In this document: in pieces, positions 23,680-32,390 of the stretch | Position numbering within the stretch: position 1 is the stretch's first letter | Layout: each line of letters starts with the position of its first letter | Source of the DNA: Phytomonospora sp040655735 | GTDB taxonomy: Bacteria; Actinomycetota; Actinomycetes; Mycobacteriales; Micromonosporaceae | DNA: 64,000 nucleotides | Direction: 5' to 3' | Assembly (NCBI RefSeq): GCF_040655735.1 | Contig: NZ_JBFAKK010000004.1 | Span: forward strand, 1-64,000 | Program-made: the position numbers and the translations under genes | Notes under the pieces: generated by a model | Seen by the model: only the letters and a program-made list of their open reading frames with translations | Told to the model about the DNA's origin: nothing | Database searches by the model: none

Positions 23680-24612
23680 CTAGCCGTGCCCGTGGCGCCA
23701 TCCAGCGTCCTCGGCGACGTCGTGCAGGAGGCCGAGGAACTCCGCGACGAGGGGTGTCGCGGACGTGTCGGCCAAGGTCACGGCGAACAGTTCCCGGTAC
23801 GGGCCGGGCTGCGCGAGCTCGCGGTAGGCCGTGCCGGGGACGCCGGTGAGAGCAAGTCGGGAGACCAGGCCCACACCGATTCCGGTGGCGATGAGGGCCT
23901 GCATGACGTCGTAGGACTCGGTCTGGAAGCGGACGCGCGGGGTGAACCCGGCCTCGGCGGCGGCCTTGTCGAAGTGCCGCCGGGCGGCGTACCCGGCGAG
24001 GATCGTCACCCACGACTCGTCGCGCAGCTCGTCGAGGTGCAGCGCAGCGCCGGCGGACCGGGCCGCGGCCAGCGGGTGGTCGTCGGGCAGCACGACGACC
24101 ATGGGGTCGACGAGCAGCCGGTGCACGGCGACCTGGTCGGGCGGCACGAGTGGCGTTCCCCAGGAGGCGATCACGGCCATGTCGAGCGCGCCGTCCGCGA
24201 CCTGGTCCATGCCCTGCGTCGACACGATGTCCATGACCGACAGCTCGGCGTGGGGCCGTCGGTGCCGCAGTGCGGTGAGGGCCGGCGGGAGCAGGTGCAG
24301 CGCGGCGGCCTGGAAGGAGCCGATCCGCAGTCGCAGCGAAAGATGGCCCAGCAGGGTCGCCAGCCCCTCGGCGGCCTTCACCGACTCCGCGTCGACGACC
24401 CGGCCGTGCGCGGCCAGCAGGGATCCGGCGGCGGTCAGCGACGCGCCGCGCGGCCCGCGCCGGACCAGCGGAACCTGCCACTCGCGCTCGGCCTTCGCGA
24501 CCTGCTGCGTCACCGCCGCGGGCGTCAGCCCCAGTTCCCCGGCCGCGCCGGAGAGCGAACCGTGCCGCTCGATGAGCGCGAGCAGCCGCAACCGTCCTGG
24601 ATCGATCGCCAT
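23680..24612 (-). CDS. LysR-family transcriptional regulator
   Basis: A 310-residue LTTR with an N-terminal winged helix (S-L-S-G-A-A-G-E-L-G-L-T-P-A-A-V-T-Q-Q-V) and a type-2 periplasmic-binding-like effector domain (residues ~90-300). It is divergent from a LysE-type exporter, the classic LysG/ArgP-LysE arrangement in which the regulator senses an amino acid and activates export. The 71-base AT-rich region between them holds the likely binding site. Its stop lies just upstream of the leader ORF promoter, so it might read into metNIQ. Confidence 0.93.
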   Translation of the reverse strand: MAIDPGRLRLLALIERHGSLSGAAGELGLTPAAVTQQVAKAEREWQVPLVRRGPRGASLTAAGSLLAAHGRVVDAESVKAAEGLATLLGHLSLRLRIGSFQAAALHLLPPALTALRHRRPHAELSVMDIVSTQGMDQVADGALDMAVIASWGTPLVPPDQVAVHRLLVDPMVVVLPDDHPLAAARSAGAALHLDELRDESWVTILAGYAARRHFDKAAAEAGFTPRVRFQTESYDVMQALIATGIGVGLVSRLALTGVPGTAYRELAQPGPYRELFAVTLADTSATPLVAEFLGLLHDVAEDAGWRHGHG

Positions 24613-24670
24613 TCATAAATCTTAAGGCCGACCGTCATCAAATTAACTTCTCTAAGGGGCCGTACCTGGG

Positions 24671-24684
24671 CAGTCTTGGCCGCA
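24671..24684 (+). promoter_or_regulatory. -10 for leaderless lysE-type transcript
   Basis: CAGTCT (24671-24676) is seven bases before the ATG at 24684, with no Shine-Dalgarno sequence. Confidence 0.45.
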
Positions 24685-25301
24685 TGCTCGCCAACCTGCC
24701 CGTGTTCGTCCTCACCACCGGGCTGCTGGCCATGCTCCCCGGCGTCGGCCAGGCCCTCATGGTCCGCCAGACCCTCCACGGCGGACTCCGCACCGCCTGG
24801 GCCAGCGTCGCGGGCACCTGCACCGGTCTCCTGATCTGGACCACCGCGGCCGCCGTCGGCCTCTCGGCCGTCCTGACCGCCAACCCCGGCGCCTACACCG
24901 CGCTGCGCGTCGGCGGCGGCCTCATCCTCGCCGTGCTGGGCGCGGCGACCCTGTGGTCGGTCCGCAAGACCGCACCCGCCAAGGTGAGACCTGAGCGCCG
25001 TTTCGGCCCCTGGGGCGCCTACGCCGTCGGCCTCGCCACCAACCTCGGCAACCCCAAGGCGGGCGTCTTCGCCGTCTCGCTGCTCCCGCAGTTCATCACC
25101 CCCGACGGCCCAGTGCTCGCCGAGAGCCTCGTCCTCGGCGTCACCTGGGCGGTCGTCACGGGCAGCTGGTATCTGCTGTTCACCTGGGCGGTCGACCGCG
25201 GCCGCGTCCTCATGGCGAGGCCCGCCGTGCAGCGGCGCGTGCAACTCGCCACCGGCGGCGTCCTCATCGTCCTCGGCGCGGCGGTCGCCGCCGGTGCCTG
25301 A
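24684..25301 (+). CDS. LysE-family amino-acid exporter
   Basis: A 205-residue membrane protein with about six hydrophobic segments. The N-terminal L-P-G-V-G-Q-A-L-M-V-R-Q (a variant of the family's P-G-P) and the middle N-L-G-N-P-K-A-G-V-F (family N-P-K motif) identify the LysE/RhtB superfamily, which exports amino acids by proton exchange. The divergent LysR gene is its probable regulator. The DUF2252 gene converges, with one base between the two stop codons. Confidence 0.93.
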   Translation: MLANLPVFVLTTGLLAMLPGVGQALMVRQTLHGGLRTAWASVAGTCTGLLIWTTAAAVGLSAVLTANPGAYTALRVGGGLILAVLGAATLWSVRKTAPAKVRPERRFGPWGAYAVGLATNLGNPKAGVFAVSLLPQFITPDGPVLAESLVLGVTWAVVTGSWYLLFTWAVDRGRVLMARPAVQRRVQLATGGVLIVLGAAVAAGA

Positions 25302-25302
25302 G

Positions 25303-26709
25303 CTAGCCGGCGTCGATCTCGCCCCGCCGCACCGCCGCGGCCAGGTCGGCGTGGTCTTGCTCGGTCCGCTCGGCGTACGCGAGGGCGTAGCCGACCATCG
25401 AGTCGTCGAGGCCGTCGCCGTCGCTGCAGTAGCCCGCCAGCAGCCGCGCGTCGAGCGAGCGGGCGTGCGCCCGCGCGAGCAGCGCGCCGGCCAGGCGGCC
25501 GTAGTCGTCGAGGTCCTCGCGGTCGAGGGACTCGGGGTCGATCTTCCCCTTGCGGTTGCGGAACTGCCGCACGATGTAGTGGAGGCCGTCGATGGTCGTC
25601 CAGCCGAGCAGGACGTCGGTGTCGGCCTGCACCAGCCGCGCGCCCCGCACGATCCGTTCACCGTCGTGGGCTGCGGGCGAGGAGGTCAGGTACGGCGTCA
25701 GGGCCGAGGGAATCGCCTGCTTGACCTGCAGGATCAGCGGCTCGTCGCCGTTGCCGCGCAGCAGGATCAGGTAGTTGCGCAGACCGACGCTGCCCGTCCC
25801 GACGATGCGGAAGGCCACGTCGCACACGGCGTACCGGTTGATCAGCTCGTGCAGCGAGTCGGGGAGAGTGTCGGCGTAGTCGTCGAGGCCGCCGATCACG
25901 TGCTCGGCCGTCCGGGGCGTCACGGCGGTCAGGACCGGCGGGTCCGGCACGAACCTCCACACGCCGTTGCCGTCGCGGCGGGTCCACTTCGCGGCGGCCT
26001 TGGCGCTGGTGTTCTTCCGGGCCTTCGCCGTCGCCACGCCGATCTCGTCGAGGAGGTCGGTGGTGTCGACGCCGGCGAGCACGGAGCGGTCGCCGAGGGC
26101 GTACCAGGAGTCGAGGAAGGGATGGCCGGCGAGCAGCCCGACGACCGTCCGGTAGGAGTGGACGGTGTCGGCGACGGCCCCGCGGCAGCCCCTCTCCGAC
26201 ACGCCGCCGGCGCGCCCGGCGAGCACGAGGCTCGTCACGAGGCGCTTGAGGTCCCACTCCCAGGGACCGGGGACGGTCTCGTCGAAGTCGTTGAAGTCCA
26301 TCACGATCTCGCCGTCGGGACGCCCGAAGAGGCCGAGGTTGGCCGCGTGGGCGTCGCCGCACAGCTGCGCGGTGATGCCGCTGGTGGGGTCGTCGGCGAG
26401 GTCTTGGGCCATGAGCCCGGCGGCGCCCCGGAAGAACGCGAAGGGGGAGGCCAGCATCTTGCCGGTCCGCACCGGCACCAACTCGGGGATGCGCCCGCGC
26501 GCCGAGGCCCGGATGAACTCCGCCATCGTCGGACGGCCCGGCGTGGGGCTCACATGGCGATGGGCCGCGTGCTCGACCTTGTCCCGCAGGGCCCGGCCGT
26601 GCGCGAAGACCTCCCGTGGGTCGGTCCAGCGCGTCCAGTGCGTGTTCGTGGCGTCCTCCTCGTGTCGGCTGCCGGCCCGTGCGGGCCCTTGTGTGCGACG
26701 CAACGCCAC
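25303..26709 (-). CDS. DUF2252 protein (kinase-like fold)
   Basis: About 468 residues from the GTG at 26709 (weak GGGA upstream); a longer form from the ATG at 26745 is possible. DUF2252 landmarks are present: M-A-E-F-I-R-A-S-A, F-F-R-G-A-A-G-L-M, C-G-D-A-H-A-A-N-L-G, M-D-F-N-D-F-D-E-T. The H-A-A-N and D-F-N-D-F-D motifs resemble the catalytic loop and metal site of aminoglycoside-phosphotransferase-like kinases, so it may be an atypical kinase. The biological substrate is unknown. Confidence 0.9.
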   Translation of the reverse strand: MALRRTQGPARAGSRHEEDATNTHWTRWTDPREVFAHGRALRDKVEHAAHRHVSPTPGRPTMAEFIRASARGRIPELVPVRTGKMLASPFAFFRGAAGLMAQDLADDPTSGITAQLCGDAHAANLGLFGRPDGEIVMDFNDFDETVPGPWEWDLKRLVTSLVLAGRAGGVSERGCRGAVADTVHSYRTVVGLLAGHPFLDSWYALGDRSVLAGVDTTDLLDEIGVATAKARKNTSAKAAAKWTRRDGNGVWRFVPDPPVLTAVTPRTAEHVIGGLDDYADTLPDSLHELINRYAVCDVAFRIVGTGSVGLRNYLILLRGNGDEPLILQVKQAIPSALTPYLTSSPAAHDGERIVRGARLVQADTDVLLGWTTIDGLHYIVRQFRNRKGKIDPESLDREDLDDYGRLAGALLARAHARSLDARLLAGYCSDGDGLDDSMVGYALAYAERTEQDHADLAAAVRRGEIDAG

Positions 26710-26777
26710 CGCCCGGTTTCCCGGGGCGGGCGACTGCGCACACATAGTCTGATCGGAGCGCAAACCTGGGAGTGGCC

Positions 26778-27389
26778 ATGCTCGTACTCGACCTGCTCGG
26801 CGTCGCCGTGTTCGCCGCATCGGGTGCCTCGGCCGCGGTGGCCAAACGCCTCGACCTCTTCGGCGTGGTGTTCATCGGCATGGTGACCGCGCTCGGCGGC
26901 GGGGTCGTGCGCGACCTGGTGATCGGAGCGGTGCCGCCGCTGGCCTTCACCGACTGGGAGTACGTGACCACCGCCTCGGTGACCTCGCTGGCGGTGTTCT
27001 GGCTGCACCCGCAGGTGGACCGGCTGCGGAGGACGATGCTCGTCCTCGACGCGGCCGGACTCGGGTTGTTCAGCGTCGTCGGCGCGCTCAAGGGCGTCGA
27101 CTACGGTGTGCCGTTCGTGGGGGCGATCCTGGTCGGGATGATCACCGGTATCGGCGGCGGCGTCCTGCGCGACGTGCTCACCAAGGAGATACCGGTCGTC
27201 CTGCACCGGGAGATCTACGCCTCCGCCTCGCTGCTCGGCGCGGCCGTCATCGTGGCCAGCACCAGTCTCGGCTGGCCGAAGCAGGTGCCCATGGCCGTGG
27301 CGATCGCACTCGTGTTCGGACTGCGACTGCTCTCGCTGTACCGTCGCTGGTCGGCGCCGACCCCGAAGGTCGGCCCGACGTCGGGGTAG
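26778..27389 (+). CDS. TRIC-type cation channel family protein (UPF0126)
   Basis: A 203-residue membrane protein with seven hydrophobic segments in two repeated halves. Each half carries the glycine-rich signature: T-A-L-G-G-G-V-V-R-D-L near residue 40 and T-G-I-G-G-G-V-L-R-D-V near 125. Bacterial homologues of trimeric intracellular cation channels have this double motif; older annotations call it a glycine transporter. GGGAG five bases before the ATG at 26778 favours it over the GTG two codons earlier. Confidence 0.92.
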   Translation: MLVLDLLGVAVFAASGASAAVAKRLDLFGVVFIGMVTALGGGVVRDLVIGAVPPLAFTDWEYVTTASVTSLAVFWLHPQVDRLRRTMLVLDAAGLGLFSVVGALKGVDYGVPFVGAILVGMITGIGGGVLRDVLTKEIPVVLHREIYASASLLGAAVIVASTSLGWPKQVPMAVAIALVFGLRLLSLYRRWSAPTPKVGPTSG

Positions 27390-27396
27390 GGCGGCG

Positions 27397-27639
27397 TCAG
27401 TCGCCGAGCATTCCCTCGTGGATCTCCTTGCACTCCGGGCAGATCGGGAAGCGCTCGGGATCGCGCGAGGGCACCCACAGCTTGCCGCAGAGTGCCCGGA
27501 TCGCGGTTCCGTTCACCATCGCCTCCATGAGCTGGTCCTTCGGCACGTAGTGCGCGAACCGCTCATGGTCACCCTCGTCGTAACGGAGATCGGCGTCGGT
27601 CCGCTCCTGGATGATCGTGCCGCCGTCGGGGTTGGTCAC
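27397..27639 (-). CDS. DUF3039 small zinc-binding-type protein
   Basis: An 80-residue protein from the GTG at 27639 with GGAG six bases upstream. It contains R-F-A-H-Y-V, A-L-C-G-K-L-W-V-P and a final C-P-E-C-K-E motif; together with the upstream Cys and His these could form a zinc site. This family is broadly conserved in Actinobacteria and often lies near a DEAD-type helicase, as here. Function unknown. Confidence 0.9.
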   Translation of the reverse strand: MTNPDGGTIIQERTDADLRYDEGDHERFAHYVPKDQLMEAMVNGTAIRALCGKLWVPSRDPERFPICPECKEIHEGMLGD

Positions 27640-27689
27640 GTGTGGCTCCAAAACTCTGTCGCAGATCTGTCACAACTAGTGTCGCACGC

Positions 27690-28043
27690 CTATTCGTCCG
27701 GATCGACAACCTGGTGTTCGCGCTGCGTGAGCGCTCGCGGGTCGTCCGGGGAGGGCGTGCGTCGCAGCCACGAGCGCATCCGGTGCTGCTCCTTGGGCGG
27801 ACGGTCGTTGGCGACGAGGACGGCGACCCACGGCAGCAGCGCGCCGCCGGCGACGCACAGCGGGATCCACACCCACAACAGGGGCGCCTCCGCCATCACC
27901 AGCACCGTCGCCACGATCAGCAGCACGACGCGAGTACCCATCAGCAGCACGTACCGGACCTTGCGGTCGTGCAGCTGTTCGTCCTGGCTCTTCTCCGCGC
28001 TCGTGATGAGCACGGGCTTGCCTTCGGACCGGGCTGTGGCCAT
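27690..28043 (-). CDS. DUF3099 small membrane protein
   Basis: A 117-residue protein. The cytoplasmic N-terminus (V-L-I-T-S-A-E-K-S-Q-D-E-Q) is typical of actinobacterial DUF3099 proteins. Two hydrophobic segments follow (V-V-L-L-I-V-A-T-V-L-V and I-P-L-C-V-A-G-G-A-L-L-P-W), then a basic tail. The ribosome site (GAAGGC) is weak. Role unknown; it is divergent from dtd. Confidence 0.85.
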   Translation of the reverse strand: MATARSEGKPVLITSAEKSQDEQLHDRKVRYVLLMGTRVVLLIVATVLVMAEAPLLWVWIPLCVAGGALLPWVAVLVANDRPPKEQHRMRSWLRRTPSPDDPRALTQREHQVVDPDE

Positions 28044-28128
28044 GCCTTCAGCCTGCCAGATCGCGGCCGGGACCGGCGTGCCAGGATCGCGCGTACGGGT
28101 GGTGTGATTTCGCAGGGGAGTTGATGTC

Positions 28129-28551
28129 GTGCGCGCCGTGGTGCAGACGGTCGGGGAAGCAAGGGTCACCGTCGAGGGCGAGATCGTCGGCGAGATCGGG
28201 GAGGGACTGCTGGTCCTGGTGGGTGTGACGCACACCGACGGGCCGGCGGAGGTCGAGAAGGTCGCGCGCAAGATCTGGGAGCTGCGCATCCTCGACGGCG
28301 AGAAGTCCGCCTCCGACGTCGGCGCGCCGATCCTCGTGGTCAGCCAGTTCACACTTTACGGTGACGCGCGCAAGGGCCGCCGCCCCACATGGACCGCCGC
28401 CGCGCCCGGGCCGGTCGCCGAACCGCTGGTCGAAGCCGTGGTGGAATCCCTGCGCAACAGGGGTGCCACGGTCGAGACGGGACGCTTCGGAGCCTTCATG
28501 TTGGTGTCGAGCGTCAACGTAGGTCCCAGGACCGTCCTCCTCGATGTCTGA
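28129..28551 (+). CDS. dtd: D-aminoacyl-tRNA deacylase
   Basis: A 140-residue enzyme that removes D-amino acids mischarged on tRNA. It has the canonical start (M-R-A-V-V-Q-T-V-G-E-A-R-V-T-V) and the active-site motif S-Q-F-T-L-Y-G-D-A-R-K-G-R-R-P. The C-terminal substrate loop is N-V-G-P-R-T rather than the usual N-x-G-P-V-T, a small change. The GTG start has GGGGAG upstream. Length is normal. Confidence 0.93.
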   Translation: MRAVVQTVGEARVTVEGEIVGEIGEGLLVLVGVTHTDGPAEVEKVARKIWELRILDGEKSASDVGAPILVVSQFTLYGDARKGRRPTWTAAAPGPVAEPLVEAVVESLRNRGATVETGRFGAFMLVSSVNVGPRTVLLDV

Positions 28552-28607
28552 GGACTCTTAGACTCGTACGGCCGTCCGAATAACCGCCGCCGTCCGGGAG
28601 CTGATGC

Positions 28608-30323
28608 ATGTCCACGACCGTCGATATCGATGCCCTGCCGCCACTGCGTGCCTGGCAGCGAAAGGCTCTCGTGATGTACCTGCGGCAGCGGGACCGCGAC
28701 TTCCTCGCCGTGGCCACGCCCGGCGCGGGAAAGACGACCTTCGCGCTGCGCCTGGCCGCCGAACTGCTCGCCGACGGGACGGTCGAGCAGGTCATGGTGG
28801 TCGCCCCCACCGAGCACCTGAAGGTCCAGTGGGCCGGGGCGGCGGCGCGGGTGGGCATCTCACTCGACGCGGCCTTCCGCAACGCCGACATGCACCAGTC
28901 CCGCGACTTCCACGGCGCCGTGGTCACCTACGCGCAGGTCGGCGCCGACCCCGGCGTCCACCGCCGCCGCACGATGACCCGCAAGACCATGGTCATCCTC
29001 GACGAGGTCCACCACGCCGGCGACTCCCGCAGCTGGGGCGAGGGCGTCCGGCTGGCCTACGAGCACGCCGAGCGGCGCCTCCAGCTCACCGGAACGCCGT
29101 TTCGCTCCGACGACAACCCCATCCCCTTCGTCCACTACGAACGCGGCCCCGGCGGTGTGCTGACCTCGCGCCCCGACTCCGTCTACGGCTACTCCGAGGC
29201 GCTCGCCGACGGCGTCGTGCGGCCGGTGATGTTCCTGGCGTACTCCGGCGAGGCACGCTGGCGCACCAAGGCCGGCGACGAGCTCGCCGTGCGGCTGGGC
29301 GAGCCGTTGACGAAGGATCTGACCTCCCAGGCGTGGCGGACGGCGCTCGACCCGACGGGGGAGTGGATCCCGCAGGTGCTGCGCGCGGCCGACGCGCGCC
29401 TGACGGCGCTGCGCACCGCCGGTATGGGCGACGCCGGAGGGCTGGTCATCGCCTCCGACCAGACCGCCGCGCGCGCCTACGCGCGCATCATCGAACGTGT
29501 GACCGGGCTGCCCCCGGTCGTGGTCGTCTCCGACGACGCCGGCGCCTCGGAGCGGATCGCGAAGTTCACCGAGTCCGACGAGCGCTGGATGGTCGCGGTG
29601 CGCATGGTCAGTGAGGGCGTGGACATCCCCCGCCTGGCCGTCGGCGTCTACGCCACCAACGCCCACACGCCGCTGTTCTTCGCGCAGGCCATCGGCCGTT
29701 TCGTGCGCGCCCGCCGCACCGGGGAGACCGCGACGGTGTTCGTGCCGAGCGTCGCGCCGCTGCTGGAACTGGCCGCCGACCTCGAACGGCAACGCGACCA
29801 CGTCCTCGGCGGCCCCAAGGACGACGACCCCGAGGCCCTCCTTCGCGAGGCGAACCGCGAGGAGAAGGAACTCGGTGAGGACGACCGCAAGACCACCGAG
29901 ACCCTCTCCACGACCGCCGAACTCGACCAGGTCATCTTCGACGGGACATCGTTCGGGACGCCCGTCGGCGCGGGTTCGGCCGAGGAGGAGGAGTTCCTCG
30001 GCCTGCCGGGACTGCTGACGCCCGACCAGGTGTCGATGCTGCTCAACAAGCGCCAGGCCGAGCAGATGGCCCGCAACGGCGGCCGCACGAACGCCGACCG
30101 CGGACTGGCCCCGTCGAGCGTCATGCGCTCCCAGACCGCCGCCGAGAAGCGCATCCTGCTGCGCAAACAGCTCAACGCCCTGGTGGCCTCACGACACCAC
30201 GCGACCAACGAGCCGCACGGCAAGATCCACGCCGAGCTGCGCCGCCTGTGCGGCGGGCCGCCGAGCGCGCAGGCGAGCATCGAGCAGTTGCAGGAGCGGA
30301 TCGAGAAGATCCGGGAGTGGTGA
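28608..30323 (+). CDS. Superfamily 2 DEAD/DEAH-box helicase
   Basis: A 571-residue SF2 ATPase. Motif I is A-T-P-G-A-G-K-T-T, motif II D-E-V-H-H, motif III T-G-T-P-F-R, and motif VI near Q-A-I-G-R-F-V-R-A-R-R. The C-terminal ~150 residues (acidic stretch then basic helices, ending L-Q-E-R-I-E-K-I-R-E-W) are characteristic of an actinobacterial group of unknown role related to UvrB/RecG-like restriction helicases. GGGAG precedes the ATG. No nuclease or methylase partner is nearby. Confidence 0.92.
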   Translation: MSTTVDIDALPPLRAWQRKALVMYLRQRDRDFLAVATPGAGKTTFALRLAAELLADGTVEQVMVVAPTEHLKVQWAGAAARVGISLDAAFRNADMHQSRDFHGAVVTYAQVGADPGVHRRRTMTRKTMVILDEVHHAGDSRSWGEGVRLAYEHAERRLQLTGTPFRSDDNPIPFVHYERGPGGVLTSRPDSVYGYSEALADGVVRPVMFLAYSGEARWRTKAGDELAVRLGEPLTKDLTSQAWRTALDPTGEWIPQVLRAADARLTALRTAGMGDAGGLVIASDQTAARAYARIIERVTGLPPVVVVSDDAGASERIAKFTESDERWMVAVRMVSEGVDIPRLAVGVYATNAHTPLFFAQAIGRFVRARRTGETATVFVPSVAPLLELAADLERQRDHVLGGPKDDDPEALLREANREEKELGEDDRKTTETLSTTAELDQVIFDGTSFGTPVGAGSAEEEEFLGLPGLLTPDQVSMLLNKRQAEQMARNGGRTNADRGLAPSSVMRSQTAAEKRILLRKQLNALVASRHHATNEPHGKIHAELRRLCGGPPSAQASIEQLQERIEKIREW

Positions 30324-30535
30324 CGGGGACCGGATGAAGGGCGGGGTGGGGCGGAGGGGGCAGGCGGGGTGAAGGGGTTAGGTGGGGTGAGCGGGACGGT
30401 TGCGGAGGGGCAGACGTGACGGGGCGGGCTTCGGAGGGGCAGTTCTCGCCGGCTCGGCGGAGGTGATTCGCTGCCTGCCCTGGCTCGTGCACCTTGGGCC
30501 GGCCTGGGCCGCGCCACCCAGCCGCCCGCGCTCGC

Positions 30536-30707
30536 CCTGACCCAGTTGACTGCGCAGCATCCGCCCACGCGTCCACGCCCGCGCTCGCGCTCGCGCGCGT
30601 CGTGCGCCCTGGTTCGCCCTGGGCCGCCCCACCCACCCTGGCCCGCCCTGCGTCGCGCCACACACCCTGAGCCAGTTGACTGCGCAGCATCCGCCCACGC
30701 GTCCACG
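30536..30707. repeat. Direct repeat pair, 130-base period
   Basis: A 35-base sequence beginning CAGTTGACTGCGCAGCATCC is identical at 30543-30577 and 30673-30707; with one mismatch the match extends about seven bases upstream (CCCTGA). A third degenerate copy (CCGGCTGACTGCGC) lies near 30891-30903. Confidence 0.85.
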
Positions 30708-31044
30708 TCCACGCCCGCGCTCGCGCGCGTCGCGCACCTCCGCCCGCACTGGGCCGCGCCCACTCGCACCCGCCCACCCGTACCCGCGCTCGCGCACCCG
30801 CCTACCGCCCCACCCACCTTGGCCCGCCCTGGGCCGCGCCACCCAGCCGCCCGCGCCCGCCCACACACCCTGGCGCGTGCTCGCCCTGGCCCGGCTGACT
30901 GCGCCTCGCCGGATGCGGGCGCGCGCGGTGGGAGTGATGTTGCGGGACTCGTGGCACTGCGAACACAGCGGCACGGCCGGTGTGACGTGTTCGGTTTGGA
31001 AAGTCCGGCGGGCTGGCCAGGTTGGCCAGGCTGGGCCGCCGGCT

Positions 31045-31294
31045 CCTTCGTGCGGCCGGGCCACTTGTCGGCAGCTCGCGGGGGCGGGTTGCTGTGCGGC
31101 GAGCGGCCCACGAAACGGCTTCTGTTCGGGTTCGTCGCCGTGCGCGCTGGCCCGGCTCAGCAGACGCCTCCTTCGCGCGCGGGCCGGTTGCGCCGAGGCC
31201 ACCGGCTTCGGCGAGGCGAAACGCGGCTTCTTCGCGCGCGGGCCGGTTTCCCGGCAGCCCGCGCAGGCGGCTCGCTGTGCGGCGAGCGGCCCAC
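31045..31294. repeat. Second repeat family in the gene-poor region
   Basis: A 21-base unit starting GCTGTGCGGCGAGCGGCC occurs at 31091-31111 and 31274-31294, each preceded by a related CGGCAGC-rich segment. A 19-base unit, CTTCGCGCGCGGGCCGGTT, occurs at 31171-31189 and 31230-31248, with a diverged copy near 31048. Confidence 0.8.
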
Positions 31295-31551
31295 ACGGCA
31301 TGGGCCCCGCCAAGCCGCCACACGGTAGAAGCCGGTCCACATGGCCGTCATGCTCGCGGCCGCCGGAGCCGACTGCGCCCCTCAGGCCAGCCTCGCCGCC
31401 GAGCCGAGGCCGCCTGCCAGCCTGCCCGCAGGCGCTCGCCTTGACCGGCCCACTGCGCCGCGTCCAGGCCGCCGCACGTGAGCGGAGGCCGCGTGGTGCG
31501 GGCAATGCGGGCCGCCGGTCATCACACTCTGCCGGGCGCTCGTGGAGCCGT

Positions 31552-31615
31552 CGCCGATCCGATATATGCGCGACGCCGGTCCGCCGTTGAGGTGCCGGGC
31601 CTCACTTCGGATCGG
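31552..31615. repeat. Inverted repeat with 44-base loop
   Basis: GCCGATCCGA (31552-31561) and TCGGATCGGC (31606-31615) are perfect 10-base complements. The loop begins with the AT-rich TATATG and contains further GC-rich pairing potential. It could be a structured RNA or a chance feature. Confidence 0.4.
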
Positions 31616-32390
31616 CTGTTTCGCCGGGCGACCGAGTGGGTGGCCACGGCAGGGCGGGGAGTGCCGCGCAGAGCCGTTGCCAGGCCGTCTGACTGCCGAC
31701 GCGGACCCGCGCAGACCTTTCCGTGGTGCCCGGCGGCGAGTTGGGCGGTCTCCGCCGACTGGGCCCCGTCGGTCCGTCGCACGGCGGGGACTTTCCGACC
31801 CGTCTCGTCGCGCGTGGATCTCCGGGCGTGAGCGGTGGCGCTGCGTGGGAAGCCGGGACCGCTGCGGAGTCGCTCGCCACGCGTGCCCAGCCGGACGGCG
31901 GGCGGCGGGTGGCGGTGGGGGTGGACAGCCTTTGCAGCTGGTCCAACCGCAGCTGGTCCCAAGACACTTGCTGCTCCCCGCCTTCCCGCCTGCGGGCGCC
32001 GTGCTTCGCGCTCAGGCGTGTCCGTCCGGCCTCGTCCAGGCCGGACACCGGCGGACGGCTGCGCTATGAAGCGTCTTCGGGATGATCTCTCGGCTCGGCG
32101 TCGGCCCGCCTAAGGACGCCGGTCGCCCTTGGAAGGTCGGCTTGCGCTGACCTTGCGCCGCGACTCGTCGACGCGTGAGCGGTGGCCGCAAGGCGTGTGG
32201 CGCCGGGCGGCCGGTCGCCGCCGGTCCAGGTTGACGTTGGTCAGCGCGGCGGCAACCGCTTCCCACCCTGCCCTGCCGCTCTCATCCATCCCCTTCACCC
32301 CGCCGCGTCGCGCTGACCCTCACCTATCGCGCCCCCGCCTCCCAGCGCGCTTCTTCACGCCACCCGGGCCACCCACCCACCCCGCCGCCC

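Larger units (their letters stand above)
30324..32390. other. Two-kilobase gene-poor region with imperfect direct repeats
   Basis: I find no recognisable gene here; long open frames exist on both strands, but they are Ala/Arg/Pro-rich low-complexity readings. The left half has C-rich units repeating imperfectly. The right half (from about 31330) has less obvious repetition but contains a perfect 10-base inverted repeat (31552-31561/31606-31615). It may be degenerate coding sequence, a noncoding RNA locus or a structural region. Confidence 0.7.

Noticed and set aside
23392..23680. SAM riboswitch upstream of metN
   Set aside because: I looked for SAM-I/SAM-IV type conserved cores and saw none; the region instead holds a Met/Cys-rich ORF and a hairpin.
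30536..31294. CRISPR array
   Set aside because: The repeats differ in length and spacing, are not palindromic, and there are no uniform spacers or cas genes.
30324..32390. Long open frames on both strands as real proteins
   Set aside because: Their translations are Arg/Ala/Pro-rich in every frame, with no ribosome sites, signal peptides or recognisable domains.
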